64,000 bases of DNA from Candidatus Salinicoccus stercoripullorum (GCA_019113295.1 DXHR01000007.1:1-64000), one strand, 5' to 3'; shown: positions 54,909 to 64,000, counted from the first letter of the stretch. Notes: generated from the letters alone by a model not told the origin. A program made the numbers and translations.

Positions 54909-55898
54909 ATGGCAGAAACAACTTTTCATAAAGACACATGGGAACTATACAAAAGCCTTGAAATGTCAAAACAACTGACTTCGGGTGTTACTTTGGAAAA
55001 ACTGGCAGATGAGCATGCTGAAATCGTGGCAATGAGTTCTGACCTCAGCAAACCGACAGGGCTATGGCCGTTTGCTAAAGCTTATCCGGACAGGTTCTTC
55101 AATTTCGGTCTTGCAGAGAAGAACATGGTAACTGCAGCAGCCGGCATGGCTTCTGCTGGGAAAATGCCTTTCGTTTCAACTTATGCATCTTTCCTTGGAG
55201 TCCTCGCAGCTGAGAATATCAGGACAGCAGTTGCTTACCCAAATTTGAACGTACGTTTGATTGGGACACATACTGGAATCGCGATGGGATTCTATGGTAC
55301 TTCGCATCATGCAACAGAAGATATTTCCATCACCCGTGCCATGGCTAACATGACGGTCATTTCTCCGGCGGATGGCGTGGCACTGGCTGAGATGATTGAA
55401 GAGTCAGTGAAAAGTTATGACGGTCCAATCTATTTCCGTGTCAGTAGGGGAAGAGAGGAACCTGTGTATGAGAAAGATGGAGGGGTGCAAAATAAGATTG
55501 GTAAAGCCAACATTCTCAAGGATGGGACGGATCTTACCATCATTGCATGCGGTATCGAAGTTCAGCAGTCGCTTGCTGCTGCAGAGCAGCTGAAAGAAGA
55601 AGGTATTAATGCAAGAGTGATTGATATGCATACGATAAAACCTATGGATGTGGAAGCTGTAATGGATGCAGCCGCTGAAACGGGAACTATTCTGACAGTC
55701 GAAGAGCACAATATCCAGGGCGGACTGGGCAGTGCGGTGGCAGAGGTACTGATGGAATCCGGAATCTCCTGTAATTTTAAAAGGCACGGTTTCTATGATG
55801 AAAACTCTCTCATAGGTAAGCCTTACTATCTGTACAAGCATTACAAGCTGGATGGTGAAGGCATAGCATCTGTAGCTAAAAAACTTGTGGAAAGATAA
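54909..55898 (+). CDS. transketolase C-terminal subunit
   Basis: 329 residues, pyrimidine-binding and C-terminal domains. FGLAEKNM contains the TPP-activating Glu70 (E. coli Glu411); His121, His133 and the Arg in FRVSRGRE match catalytic and phosphate-binding residues. The E. coli GEDGPTHQ motif is GFYGTSHH here, so acceptor-site Asp469 is replaced by Tyr129 and Glu468 by Phe128. E. coli Asp469 variants change acceptor range. This suggests an unusual substrate. ATG 54909 follows AAGGAGG and the previous stop by 1 nt. Confidence 0.88.
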   Translation: MAETTFHKDTWELYKSLEMSKQLTSGVTLEKLADEHAEIVAMSSDLSKPTGLWPFAKAYPDRFFNFGLAEKNMVTAAAGMASAGKMPFVSTYASFLGVLAAENIRTAVAYPNLNVRLIGTHTGIAMGFYGTSHHATEDISITRAMANMTVISPADGVALAEMIEESVKSYDGPIYFRVSRGREEPVYEKDGGVQNKIGKANILKDGTDLTIIACGIEVQQSLAAAEQLKEEGINARVIDMHTIKPMDVEAVMDAAAETGTILTVEEHNIQGGLGSAVAEVLMESGISCNFKRHGFYDENSLIGKPYYLYKHYKLDGEGIASVAKKLVER

Positions 55899-55953
55899 TA
55901 TAATGGGGTGGTCATCTGCCTCTTCATACTTAATGTGATTAGGAGTTGTCATA

Positions 55954-56715
55954 ATGGATTTCACTAATAAAATCGCTCTGATAACGGGAGCGGGTTCAGA
56001 AAAAGGAATTGGCAAGGCTACAGCCCTCCAGTTGTCGAGACGGGGTGCTGTCGTCATTTTGGCTGATGTCAATGAAGAAGGGACACATCAGATTGCAGAA
56101 GAAATTGTAAATGATGGAGGAAAAGCTGAAGGAATCAAGTTGGACGTGACAGACAAAGATGAAATTGACGAGAAAGTCACAGCACTGATCGATAAATACA
56201 AAAAGATAGATATTCTGGTAAATAACGCAGGGATTTCAAGACCGACAAGAGTTTTGGACATCTCACAAGAAGAATGGGAGATGGTCTTCAATATCAACAT
56301 GAAAGGTTTATTCCTACTTACACAGGCGGTGCTCGTTCAGATGAAGGAGAACCAGTATGGAAGGGTCATCAATCTGAGTTCTGTTTCAGGTAAAAGAGGA
56401 GGAGGCATATTTGGTGGTTCACATTATTCAGCAGCAAAGGCGGCAGTTACCGGTTTTACTAAAGCAATCGCCAGGGAGATGGCTGAATTTAATATAACAT
56501 GCAACACTGTGGCGCCGGGGCTGGTTGGCGGCACCAATATTACAGGTGGACTACTGACGGAGGAAGCTGAACAGAAAATCATACAGGATATACCCTTGAA
56601 GCGGGTGGGCAATGTTGAAGATATTGCATATTCCATCGCATTCCTCGCTTCTGAAGGAGCGGGTTATATCACCGGTGAAGAATTGGACATCAATGGTGGA
56701 TCCCATATTGATTAG
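55954..56715 (+). CDS. SDR-family oxidoreductase
   Basis: 253 residues, classical short-chain dehydrogenase: ITGAGSEKGIGKATALQ (nucleotide-binding), NNAGISRPTR, catalytic Ser in NLSSVSGKRG and YSAAK (Tyr, Lys), and C-terminal YITGEELDINGG. VILADVNEEG suggests NAD preference (Asp after beta-2). TTAGGAG precedes the ATG. In the transketolase-TRAP operon it would oxidise a polyol or sugar acid to a ketose-like product, or reduce the aldehyde released by transketolase. Confidence 0.88.
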   Translation: MDFTNKIALITGAGSEKGIGKATALQLSRRGAVVILADVNEEGTHQIAEEIVNDGGKAEGIKLDVTDKDEIDEKVTALIDKYKKIDILVNNAGISRPTRVLDISQEEWEMVFNINMKGLFLLTQAVLVQMKENQYGRVINLSSVSGKRGGGIFGGSHYSAAKAAVTGFTKAIAREMAEFNITCNTVAPGLVGGTNITGGLLTEEAEQKIIQDIPLKRVGNVEDIAYSIAFLASEGAGYITGEELDINGGSHID

Positions 56716-56820
56716 AGGTAAAGGCGAAGTGAAATATTTATGCTGTATAAACTGTATCGTAAGCGTTTTCTGAAATGTGTTATCTCTTAGCGCATAAGTG
56801 TTTTATTCAGGGGGATTGAC

Positions 56821-57819
56821 ATGAGAATTCTAAAGGTGCTCGTAATTGGTGTAATCTTGATTTTAGCAGGGGCTGTTATCACAATATTCATCAATGGAAG
56901 CCAGGCGATCAAGTCAGACGAAGAGGTTATCATCAGATTTGCTCACGGACAGCCGGAAACAAACGACAGACATAAGGCAGTGGTCCGATTCAAGGAACTT
57001 ATCGAAGAAAAATCAGATATGAAAGTTTATATTTATCCAAATGAACAATTGGGTTCTGAGGCAGAAATGATTGAAAGTGTTTCTTTGGATGATCTTCAAA
57101 TGGTTGCTGCAAGTGCGTTCAGTCAGTATGACTCAACAATCAGTATGTTCCATCTGCCTTATTTATTTGAAACATATGAAGAAGCGTGGAGCGTACTGGA
57201 TGGGCCGATCGGGGAAGAAGCAGCAGAGCCACTACTGGAAGATAACCTCAGGGTGATTTCATACTTTGAAAATGGGTTCCGACATGTTTCTGCAAACAGA
57301 CCGATAGAGACACCTGAAGATTTCGAAGGTCTTAAAATAAGGACACCGGAATTCCCGATCTCTCTGTCCACATTCAATTCTCTTGGAGCGAATCCGACGC
57401 CAATGGCATTTGGCGAACTGTATATGGCTTTGCAGCAAGGTACGGTTGACGCACAGGAAAATCCTGTAGCCAATCTGAACTCGAGCAAATTCTATGAGGT
57501 CCAGAAGTATCTGAGTTTGACAAGACATCAATACATGCCTCTGCCTGTAGCAATCAGTGATGAATTCTGGAAAGGATTGACGTCAGAGCAGCAGAAGATC
57601 GTTCAGGAAAGTGCAGATGAAGCGGCGCAATATCACCGTAATCTGATAGTAAATAATGAAGAGGAAATCATGAATGATATACAGAAAGAAGGAATGGAAA
57701 TCATTCATCCGGATACAGAGGCATTTAAAGAAATGACAAAAGGAGTGCATGACTCATTCAGAAAAAGGTACGGTGGCGAACTGTTGGATAAAACATTGAA
57801 AGATCTGGATAGAGAATAA
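56821..57819 (+). CDS. TRAP transporter solute-binding protein (DctP), helix-anchored
   Basis: 332 residues. DctP fold: RFAHGQPETNDRHKAVVRF, YPNEQLGSEAEMIESVSL, LKIRTPEFPISLSTFNSLGA (ligand Arg), ALQQGTVDAQENP. Unlike the first TRAP binding protein it has no lipobox Cys; residues about 7-26 form an uncleaved membrane anchor. AGGGGG precedes ATG 56821. The ligand Arg suggests an acidic or polar substrate. Confidence 0.87.
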   Translation: MRILKVLVIGVILILAGAVITIFINGSQAIKSDEEVIIRFAHGQPETNDRHKAVVRFKELIEEKSDMKVYIYPNEQLGSEAEMIESVSLDDLQMVAASAFSQYDSTISMFHLPYLFETYEEAWSVLDGPIGEEAAEPLLEDNLRVISYFENGFRHVSANRPIETPEDFEGLKIRTPEFPISLSTFNSLGANPTPMAFGELYMALQQGTVDAQENPVANLNSSKFYEVQKYLSLTRHQYMPLPVAISDEFWKGLTSEQQKIVQESADEAAQYHRNLIVNNEEEIMNDIQKEGMEIIHPDTEAFKEMTKGVHDSFRKRYGGELLDKTLKDLDRE

Positions 57820-57836
57820 ATTAGGGGGTAACGAAA

Positions 57837-58349
57837 GTGAAACTAATCAGATGGTTTGACGAACATTTTGAGGAATACATTCTGATAATGCTCAGTTTTT
57901 TCACTGTTGTCGTTATCTTTATTCAGGTTATGATGAGATATGTGTTTAGCAGTTCATTGTCCTGGTCTGAAGAGATTGCGAGATATGGGTTCATATGGAT
58001 GATTTTTATCGGGGTAAGTTATGCAGTGAAGAAAAATAAGCATTTAAAAGTGGATGCTATCACGATGTTGTTTAATGATAAAGGGAAGACGATCATTGGT
58101 ATCATTGCAAATGTTCTTTTCCTGGTTTTCGCAGTTGTCATCACATACTACAGTTTTGAAATTGTCGGGAGAATCACAAGAGAATCAGCAGCGCTTCAAA
58201 TTCCCATGTCATGGGTCTATGCTGCCCCGGCAGCAGGGATGGCATTGACAGTCATACGCTTGATCCAAAACCTGGTACAACAGTACAGCAGTCTCAAAAA
58301 GTTAAAAGGAGTTGAGAATACAGGTTCTATGAGAGGGGGAACATCATGA
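57837..58349 (+). CDS. TRAP transporter small permease (DctQ)
   Basis: 170 residues, four membrane helices (ILIMLSFFTVVVIFIQVMM; SWSEEIARYGFIWMIFIGV; IIGIIANVLFLVFAVVITYY; WVYAAPAAGMALTVIRLI). GTG 57837 follows AGGGGGTAA at good spacing. The stop overlaps the DctM ATG by 4 nt. Confidence 0.87.
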   Translation: MKLIRWFDEHFEEYILIMLSFFTVVVIFIQVMMRYVFSSSLSWSEEIARYGFIWMIFIGVSYAVKKNKHLKVDAITMLFNDKGKTIIGIIANVLFLVFAVVITYYSFEIVGRITRESAALQIPMSWVYAAPAAGMALTVIRLIQNLVQQYSSLKKLKGVENTGSMRGGTS

Positions 58350-59614
58350 CGGCGATTATACTATTTGCAAGTTTCTTTTTGTTCTTGATGCTCTCTGTCC
58401 CCATAGCAATTGCTCTGGGGCTGGCCCTTATCATTACGGCTCTTTATTCACCCAACCTTACACTTACTTTTCTCTCGCAAAGTTTGGTGACCTCAACGGA
58501 CAATTTTGCTTTGATGGCTGTTCCATTCTTTATACTTGCAGGTGAAATAATGGGAAGAGGAGGTATTTCATCTAAACTCTTTGGTGTTGCGAATGTTTTT
58601 GTGGGCAGGTATACAGGTGGCTTCGCAATGGCTGCTATTCTGACGAGTATGTTTTTTGCTGCGATTTCAGGGTCCGGTCCAGCAACTGTGGCAGCCATTG
58701 GCGGAATGCTGATACCTGCGATGGTAGCAGAAGGCTATGACAGAAAATTTGCCACCTCGGTCATTGTGTCGGCAGGTTCTCTGGGGATTATCATACCACC
58801 GAGCATCCCCCTCGTACTTTATGGCGTTTCCGGCAGTCAGTCTATTGGTGATCTGTTCATTGCGGGTATACTGCCAGGAATTTTTCTGGGAGTGGTGATG
58901 ATGATGTATTCATATTTTTATTCGAAGAAACAGGGATATTCCGGTACAGGAGAAAAATTCGAGTTGAAAAAGATGTTCAAGTCCTTGAATGAAGCCAAAT
59001 GGTCACTGCTGATTCCTGTCATCATCTTAGGGGGGATATATGGAGGTATTTTCACTCCAACAGAAGCAGCGGTGGTAGCGGTAGTCTATGCGGCCATTAT
59101 AAGCCTTTTTGTCTACAGGAAAGTTAAAATCAGGGAGTTCCCAGGTGTGTTGAGGGACGCGGCCCTTAATTCTGTTGTTATACTGATTATTATCGGAACA
59201 GCGAACGCCTTTGGGACCGTACTCTCCATGGAACGGATTCCCCAGGACGTCGCCAATGCATTCTTGTCCATTACCGAGAATGAATTTCTGCTTCTGATAT
59301 TGATAGTGATATTATTACTTATAGTTGGGTTGTTTATCGATACGTCAGCGGCGGTGATAATTTTCACACCGATTCTGCTGCCTATGGCACTGGAAATAGG
59401 AATCGATCCTATACATTTTGGTGTAGTCATGATTGTGGCGTTGGCAATAGGCTTCATCACTCCGCCTCTCGGGGTCAATCTATTTGTCGGCTCCGGTATA
59501 TCCGGTCTGAGTGTCCATACGCTTTCCAGGGCAGTGGTACCTTTTGTCGTTGTCATGTTGATTTGCCTCATTGTATTAGTATTCATACCGCAAATCACTC
59601 TGTTATGGGTATAG
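58346..59614 (+). CDS. TRAP transporter large permease (DctM)
   Basis: 422 residues, DctM type: GRGGISSKLFGVANVFVG, AISGSGPATVAAIGGMLIPA, PTEAAVVAVVYAA, DTSAAVIIFTPILLPMA. Overlaps DctQ by 4 nt behind GAGAGGGGG. Last gene of the LacI-controlled operon. Forms the sodium-coupled channel with the small permease. Confidence 0.9.
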   Translation: MTAIILFASFFLFLMLSVPIAIALGLALIITALYSPNLTLTFLSQSLVTSTDNFALMAVPFFILAGEIMGRGGISSKLFGVANVFVGRYTGGFAMAAILTSMFFAAISGSGPATVAAIGGMLIPAMVAEGYDRKFATSVIVSAGSLGIIIPPSIPLVLYGVSGSQSIGDLFIAGILPGIFLGVVMMMYSYFYSKKQGYSGTGEKFELKKMFKSLNEAKWSLLIPVIILGGIYGGIFTPTEAAVVAVVYAAIISLFVYRKVKIREFPGVLRDAALNSVVILIIIGTANAFGTVLSMERIPQDVANAFLSITENEFLLLILIVILLLIVGLFIDTSAAVIIFTPILLPMALEIGIDPIHFGVVMIVALAIGFITPPLGVNLFVGSGISGLSVHTLSRAVVPFVVVMLICLIVLVFIPQITLLWV

Positions 59615-59646
59615 TTATACGAATAAGCGTAACAAGATATCATATT

Positions 59647-59674
59647 AGGCCGGGAGGAATCCCGGTCTTTTTCG
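59647..59674 (+). terminator. terminator of the transketolase-TRAP operon
   Basis: AGGCCGGGA/TCCCGGTCT stem with GGAA loop, then TTTTTC. The next 140 nt before ilvE hold nothing I can name. Confidence 0.85.
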
Positions 59675-59815
59675 TGCGTGAAAACATTTATATTGGCTTG
59701 GAACTAAAAAGATGACTCCGGTACAATACCGAAGCCACCTAATTATTGCGTAGATATTTTATTAAAGTGCCTAATCTATGGCTTATAGTTTAACTGTCTG
59801 CGTCGTTTTTTGCTT

Positions 59816-60883
59816 TTACAGCCTGACGACCCAGCCGAATGGGTCTTCTTTTCTGCCGTACTGGATGTCGGTCAGGTCGTTGAACAGATCAAGGGCCACT
59901 TTACCGACCTGGTTGTCGTTGACGATATAATCGACACCATGGATGTTCAGTTTGCCGACGGGTGCGATGACTGCCGCTGTCCCTGCACCGAATACTTCTG
60001 TGACTCTGCCGTTGTGGATGTCTTCTACAAGGTCGTCGATGTGGATTTTTTCCTCTTTTACCGTATAACCTTTGTTTTTGGCAAGTTCGATGAGTGACTT
60101 GCGCGTAATACCCGGAAGGATGGAACCGTTCAGCTGCGGTGTGACCAGTTCTCCATCTCTTACGAAGAAGATGTTCATGCTGCCGACTTCCTCTACATAT
60201 TTCTGCTCGACGCCGTCCAGCCAGAGTACCTGCTCATAGCCGAGCTCGTTGGCCTTCTTCTGTGCAAGCAGGCTGGCTGCATAGTTGCCGCTCACTTTGG
60301 CGAAGCCCACGCCGCCGCGGACGGAGCGGACGAAATCATCTTCCACGTAGATGCTTGTCGGGTTGAGCTGTGTGGCACCGTAGTAGCCGCCGACAGGGGA
60401 GAGGATGATATTAAACTGATACGTTTCCGACGGTCTTACACCGAGGAACGGCTCATCGGCGAAAACGAACGGCCGGATATAGAGTGACTGTCCTTCGCCC
60501 TCCGGCACCCAGTCACGTTCCACTTTGAGCAGTTCGTACAGTGCATTCAACGCATTCTCTTCATTGATTTCCGGCATGGACAGGCGGGAAAGCGATTCGT
60601 TCATCCGCTTGAAGTTCTGATCGGGGCGGAATAAAAAGATATCATCCCCCTGCTTGTAGGCTTTCAGACCTTCGAATACGGATTGGCCGTAATGGATGGC
60701 CTGGGAGCTCGGTGACAACTGCAGGTTCTGGTAAGGGACGATGGAGGCTCCTGACCATCCGTGTTCGGGTGTATATTTGTTTGTAAACATATAATCCGTG
60801 AATACTGTTCCGAATTGTACGGTGGAAACATCGGGTTTATGCTTCAGTTCATTGGCTCTTTCGATTTGCAGTGTTTGTGACAT
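59816..60883 (-). CDS. ilvE: branched-chain amino-acid aminotransferase
   Basis: 355 residues, class IV PLP fold. [45 protein letters not shown] with the PLP Lys, and GSMNIFFV / [13 protein letters not shown]. Length and sequence resemble staphylococcal IlvE. Transaminates Leu, Ile and Val with 2-oxoglutarate. AAGGAGG precedes the ATG. The cstA-like gene lies just upstream in the same direction with a 20-nt gap, so they may be cotranscribed. Confidence 0.93.
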   Translation of the reverse strand: MSQTLQIERANELKHKPDVSTVQFGTVFTDYMFTNKYTPEHGWSGASIVPYQNLQLSPSSQAIHYGQSVFEGLKAYKQGDDIFLFRPDQNFKRMNESLSRLSMPEINEENALNALYELLKVERDWVPEGEGQSLYIRPFVFADEPFLGVRPSETYQFNIILSPVGGYYGATQLNPTSIYVEDDFVRSVRGGVGFAKVSGNYAASLLAQKKANELGYEQVLWLDGVEQKYVEEVGSMNIFFVRDGELVTPQLNGSILPGITRKSLIELAKNKGYTVKEEKIHIDDLVEDIHNGRVTEVFGAGTAAVIAPVGKLNIHGVDYIVNDNQVGKVALDLFNDLTDIQYGRKEDPFGWVVRL

Positions 60884-60902
60884 GACAATTCCTCCTTGAT
60901 TA

Positions 60903-62342
60903 TTATCCTAATTGGGTGTTTTCTTTCAGGCTCCTTGATTTCTGTCGGAGTACAGCCCTCACGTAGAGCACGGTTGTCGCAACGACAGGGATCATTCCAA
61001 GAGCGAGAGAGATTTCATAGTTCATATTCAATGTCTCAGGTGCGTAGAAGAAGTAGGCTCCGACCGCACCGGTCATGAAAATTGCAGGAAGTCCTGAGAT
61101 GAAATGGAACTTTCCTTCTTTGATGAGATAGGCCGTTGCGACCCAGAGCATGGTAGCAGCAACCATCTGGTTGGAGAATCCGAGATATCTCCACAGGAAC
61201 ATATAATCTATGGTTGCGAGCAGGAAAGCTGGGACGCCGACGCAGATTGTCATGATGAAGAGCTTGGGTCTTGTCCCCACTTTAACATAATCGCCGACAG
61301 CTTCAGTCAAAATCATTCTTGAAGAACGGAGAGCGGTGTCTCCTGTAGTGATCGGCAGGATGACAGCGCCTAAAAATGCGAGCAGGGCACCGACCGATCC
61401 GAGATAACCGATGGAAATGCTGTCTACGACGCCTGCCGGACCGCCGTTTGCGAGTGCTGTGGCAAGACCGTCGGTACCGCCGAAGAATGTCATGCCGGCA
61501 GTGGCCCAGATCAGCGCGAGGACACCTTCTGCAATCATCGCCCCGAAGAAGACCTTCCTGCCTTCGGATTCTTTCCTGACGGTCCTTGCGATAATCGGAC
61601 TCTGTGTTGAATGGAACCCGGAAATGGCACCGCATGATATGGTAATCATGAGCAGCGGCCAAACAGGCAGTTTCTCAGGATGTGCGCTGGTCAGTGTAAG
61701 GTTCGGTATTTTGGTCTCTGAGAACATCAGCCCTGCAAGTACTGCGACGGCCATGATGATCAGGATGGCACCAAAGACAGGATAGATCCTTCCAATGATC
61801 TTATTGATTGGCAGTATTGCAGCGATTACGAAATAGCTGAAGATGATGATGAGTGCAGCCGCGAATGGAATTGCACCACCAGTCTTAAGAGCGATCAGTT
61901 CAGCCGGTCCGGCAGTGAATGCCGCAGCGACCAGAATCATAAGTACCAAAGAAACCGCGTAGATGAAGACTTTGACGCTCTTTCCAAGATATTTTTCCAC
62001 CAGGGCGGGGAATTGTGCACCGTTGTTGCGGATGCTCAGCATTCCCGAAAAATAATCGTGTACCGCCCCGGCAAAGATACAGCCAAAAACGATCCAGATG
62101 AGCGCGACAGGTCCATACAATGCACCCGCCACCGCTCCAAAGACCGGACCGAGCCCTGCGATGTTAAGCAGCTGGATCAGCCAGCCCTTTATCGGATGCA
62201 TTGGAATGTAATCAACACCATCTCCGCTTCTATAAGCCGGTGTTTCGTTGCTGTCATCGATGACAAAAATCTTCTCAATAATCTTTCCGTATACCATATA
62301 GCCTGCGATGAGCAGTATGATTGCGAAAATAAGTGTTAACAT
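60903..62342 (-). CDS. cstA: CstA-family transporter (short form)
   Basis: 479 residues, about 14-15 helices. N-terminal [24 protein letters not shown] region, then [20 protein letters not shown] and [19 protein letters not shown], typical of the carbon-starvation protein family, which imports pyruvate or peptides. It is shorter than E. coli CstA (about 700). AAAGGAGG precedes ATG 62342. Divergent from a FadR-type regulator. Confidence 0.85.
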   Translation of the reverse strand: MLTLIFAIILLIAGYMVYGKIIEKIFVIDDSNETPAYRSGDGVDYIPMHPIKGWLIQLLNIAGLGPVFGAVAGALYGPVALIWIVFGCIFAGAVHDYFSGMLSIRNNGAQFPALVEKYLGKSVKVFIYAVSLVLMILVAAAFTAGPAELIALKTGGAIPFAAALIIIFSYFVIAAILPINKIIGRIYPVFGAILIIMAVAVLAGLMFSETKIPNLTLTSAHPEKLPVWPLLMITISCGAISGFHSTQSPIIARTVRKESEGRKVFFGAMIAEGVLALIWATAGMTFFGGTDGLATALANGGPAGVVDSISIGYLGSVGALLAFLGAVILPITTGDTALRSSRMILTEAVGDYVKVGTRPKLFIMTICVGVPAFLLATIDYMFLWRYLGFSNQMVAATMLWVATAYLIKEGKFHFISGLPAIFMTGAVGAYFFYAPETLNMNYEISLALGMIPVVATTVLYVRAVLRQKSRSLKENTQLG

Positions 62343-62571
62343 CCGAATGCCTCCTTTATTTAAAAATTGTTTATATCTTAACAATTATGAGCACAGAAAT
62401 CAATATATTTTCAGATAATTTTGATTTCATTTGTGTTACAAAATATAAAGAATGCTTCAAACGGATGTAAAACCTTTACTGTGATGAAGGGAAAATTGGG
62501 TTCAGCATGATTGGAAATTGATGATATATGCTATCATAGAGACGAGAATAACGATATCGGATGTGATTGAA

Positions 62572-63261
62572 GTGGCACTGGCGAGGAAAAAAATATATGA
62601 AGAGATTGCAGATATCATACTGTCTGAAATCAAATCCGGGAAGCTGAATCCCGGAGACAAACTGCCCGCGATTGCGAAAATGGCGGAATCGTATCAAGTG
62701 TCGCAGGCATCCATACGTGAGGCACTGAACAGCCTGAAAGTATTGGATGTGATCCATGTAAAGCACGGTCAGGGCTCTTTCATCAATGAATATATGCCTC
62801 TTGGCTTTGAACAGAACTTCGAAATCATTACAAAAATGGATATCGCAAACCTTCTGGATCTGAGGAAGATCATAGAAGTCGGCTGCGTGAGGGCAGCATG
62901 CGAAAAATCTGAAGCGCACCATTATGAAAAAATGGAAGAGGCACTCGATAAGATGTGGACTGCAGTCGAAAACAACGAACTCGGAGAGCAGGCCGACTAC
63001 GATTTTCACATGGCGATCGCCGTATCAACCGGGAACCCGCTGCTTGTCAACCTGCTCGAAGATGTGTCGGAGACGATGATCCGCACCATGAAGGAGACCA
63101 GGCGTATATGGCTGTATGAGACGGAGAAATCCATCCAGAAAATCTATGATGAGCACAAGCTCATTTTCGAAGCGATAAAAAATGAAGATGAAGAAGCGGC
63201 GGCGAAGAACATGTACGACCATCTAAAGGGTGTGGAGGATGTACTGCTGACCAATTATTGA
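62572..63261 (+). CDS. GntR-family (FadR/LldR-type) regulator
   Basis: About 229 residues from GTG 62572; ATG 62521 in the same frame is possible but sits in the likely promoter and has no ribosome site. wHTH PGDKLPAIAKMAESYQVSQA then SIREALNSL; FCD domain after about 85 with DFHMAIAVSTGNPLL and YDEHKLIFEAI. It lies just before lctP, so a lactate-responsive LldR-like role is likely, with the palindrome at 63346 as target. Also divergent from cstA. Confidence 0.82.
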   Translation: MALARKKIYEEIADIILSEIKSGKLNPGDKLPAIAKMAESYQVSQASIREALNSLKVLDVIHVKHGQGSFINEYMPLGFEQNFEIITKMDIANLLDLRKIIEVGCVRAACEKSEAHHYEKMEEALDKMWTAVENNELGEQADYDFHMAIAVSTGNPLLVNLLEDVSETMIRTMKETRRIWLYETEKSIQKIYDEHKLIFEAIKNEDEEAAAKNMYDHLKGVEDVLLTNY

Positions 63262-63285
63262 GGACCTCGTACACAGGTCCTTTTT
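63261..63285 (+). terminator. short terminator after the FadR-type regulator
   Basis: AGGACCT/AGGTCCT stem with a 7-nt loop and TTTTT. It starts at the stop codon of the regulator gene. Confidence 0.75.
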
Positions 63286-63301
63286 AATTTTGGCAAAACA
63301 A

Positions 63302-63330
63302 TTGACATATGGAAAGCGATTACATAAAAT
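63302..63330 (+). promoter_or_regulatory. lctP promoter with internal cre site
   Basis: TTGACA (63302-63307), 17-nt spacer, TAAAAT (63325-63330). GGAAAGCGATTACA at 63311-63324 matches 12 of 14 cre positions and fills the spacer, so CcpA would repress lactate uptake during growth on glucose. Confidence 0.75.
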
Positions 63331-63345
63331 GGCTACATGACATCG

Positions 63346-63360
63346 AGTCATCAGATGACT
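63346..63360. promoter_or_regulatory. FadR/LldR-type operator before lctP
   Basis: AGTCATCAGATGACT is a perfect 7-1-7 palindrome just downstream of the -10 box. GAGTCAT at 63345-63351 also pairs with ATGACTC at 63363-63369, giving a nested repeat. The GntR regulator encoded just upstream is the obvious binder. Confidence 0.65.
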
Positions 63361-63402
63361 ATATGACTCGTATAATTTCTTTTCACACAAGGGGGCAGCA
63401 TT

Positions 63403-64000
63403 TTGCTTATATTTTTAAGTCTTCTACCGATCCTTGCCATCTTCTTCTTTCTGGTCATACTCAGATGGTCGGCTAAAAAGGGGATGTTCTACAGTTTCAT
63501 CATTACCATACTCATTGCGTTCTTCGGCTGGCAGATGGGGGCTGTTGAAATTACAGCTGCTTCCTTCAAAGGAGTGCTGACGGCACTCGAGGTGGGCGTC
63601 ATCGTCTTCGGGGCGGTCCTGCTGCTCAATGTACTCAAGGAAAGCGGTGCGGTGGATACGATCCGTGCATCCTTCACAAGCATCTCCCCTGACAGGCGCG
63701 TGCAGGCAATCATCGTTGCATGGCTGTTCGGGACATTTCTGGAGGGTGCCGCCGGGTGGGGTGCGCCGGCAACGGTGATCGGACCGCTGCTCATCGCTCT
63801 CGGTTTCCCGGCACTCGCCGCGGTCATGATTGCATTGATGCTGCAATCGACACCGGTATCATATGGTGCCGTGGGTACACCGATACTGGTCGGCGTTAAC
63901 ACTAGTCTTGAAAACCAGCCGGTGGTGAACACTTTCCTGGATTCCGAAGGATTGAACATATCCGAGTTTGTATTCAGCATCGGCGGACAGGTATCCATTT
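63403..64000 (+). CDS. lctP: L-lactate permease (5' part, cut by window end)
   Basis: The first 199 residues of a LctP/LldP permease. TTG 63403 follows AAGGGGG with 7-nt spacing. Hydrophobic start [20 protein letters not shown], then [38 protein letters not shown] and [13 protein letters not shown], all family signatures. Takes up lactate with protons. Controlled by the cre and palindrome at 63302-63360 and probably the upstream GntR regulator. The 3' part lies outside the window. Confidence 0.9.
   Translation, partial: MLIFLSLLPILAIFFFLVILRWSAKKGMFYSFIITILIAFFGWQMGAVEITAASFKGVLTALEVGVIVFGAVLLLNVLKESGAVDTIRASFTSISPDRRVQAIIVAWLFGTFLEGAAGWGAPATVIGPLLIALGFPALAAVMIALMLQSTPVSYGAVGTPILVGVNTSLENQPVVNTFLDSEGLNISEFVFSIGGQVSI

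Noticed and set aside
54059..56715. Assignment to the sulfoquinovose sulfo-transketolase pathway or apulose pathway
   Set aside because: Neither the isomerase and sulfoquinovosidase of the former nor the kinase of the latter is present. The resemblance is only in using a split transketolase.

Overview
The window looks like chromosome from a low-to-mid-GC Gram-positive coccus or bacillus of the Staphylococcaceae, possibly Salinicoccus-like. This is inferred from the mhqR-mhqE-mhqD gene order, a staphylococcal-type IlvE, strong AGGAGG-type ribosome sites, TTGACA/TATAAT promoters, cre sites, SAM-I riboswitches and a LicT antiterminator. No rRNA, tRNA, phage, insertion sequence or CRISPR was seen. 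Nearly every gene is for nutrient uptake, scavenging, or its local regulator.

Layout, 1-16 kb: an acyl-CoA dehydrogenase-like flavoprotein diverges from a four-gene polar amino-acid ABC transporter; then a galactose mutarotase. Two glutamine synthetase genes without glnR flank a glutamate-semialdehyde-aminotransferase-like enzyme and its divergent RpiR regulator. A glyoxalase-fold protein diverges from an mhqR-mhqE-mhqD-DoxX quinone/electrophile-stress cluster that contains a decayed second dioxygenase. A small membrane protein and an MBL hydrolase follow. 16-19.4 kb: a SAM-I riboswitch controls an NtaA-type flavin monooxygenase, an SSS symporter and a 33-residue membrane peptide, which suggests organosulfur scavenging.

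19.5-31.4 kb: a beta-glucoside operon (LicT, PTS EIIBCA, phospho-beta-glucosidase) with cre, RAT and terminator; an N-methyltryptophan/sarcosine oxidase-like flavoenzyme; LysR; AbgT; a second SAM-I riboswitch before an NhaC-family MetT-like methionine transporter; and an SNF-family transporter behind a leader peptide rich in aromatic codons, with a chain of mutually exclusive hairpins ending in a terminator. 31.4-44 kb: a Fur box between an IruO-like reductase and a siderophore ABC operon, CorA, a membrane-anchored lethal-factor/PPEP-like metalloprotease, an AEC carrier, and murQ-murP-murR for N-acetylmuramic acid.

43.5-64 kb: AgcS, RocB-like M20 hydrolase, GntR, PatA-like aminotransferase, a first TRAP transporter with cupin, and an FAH-fold hydratase. 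A LacI regulator then diverges from a split transketolase-SDR-TRAP operon with a perfect operator. IlvE, CstA, a FadR-type regulator and the start of lctP (cut by the window end) close the window.

The two observations I rate most worth following are the aromatic-codon leader/attenuator before the SNF transporter (29.73-29.98 kb) and the kinase-free split-transketolase/TRAP operon (54.0-59.6 kb), whose transketolase lacks a key acceptor-site aspartate. All functions are from reading motifs and context; no database search was run.
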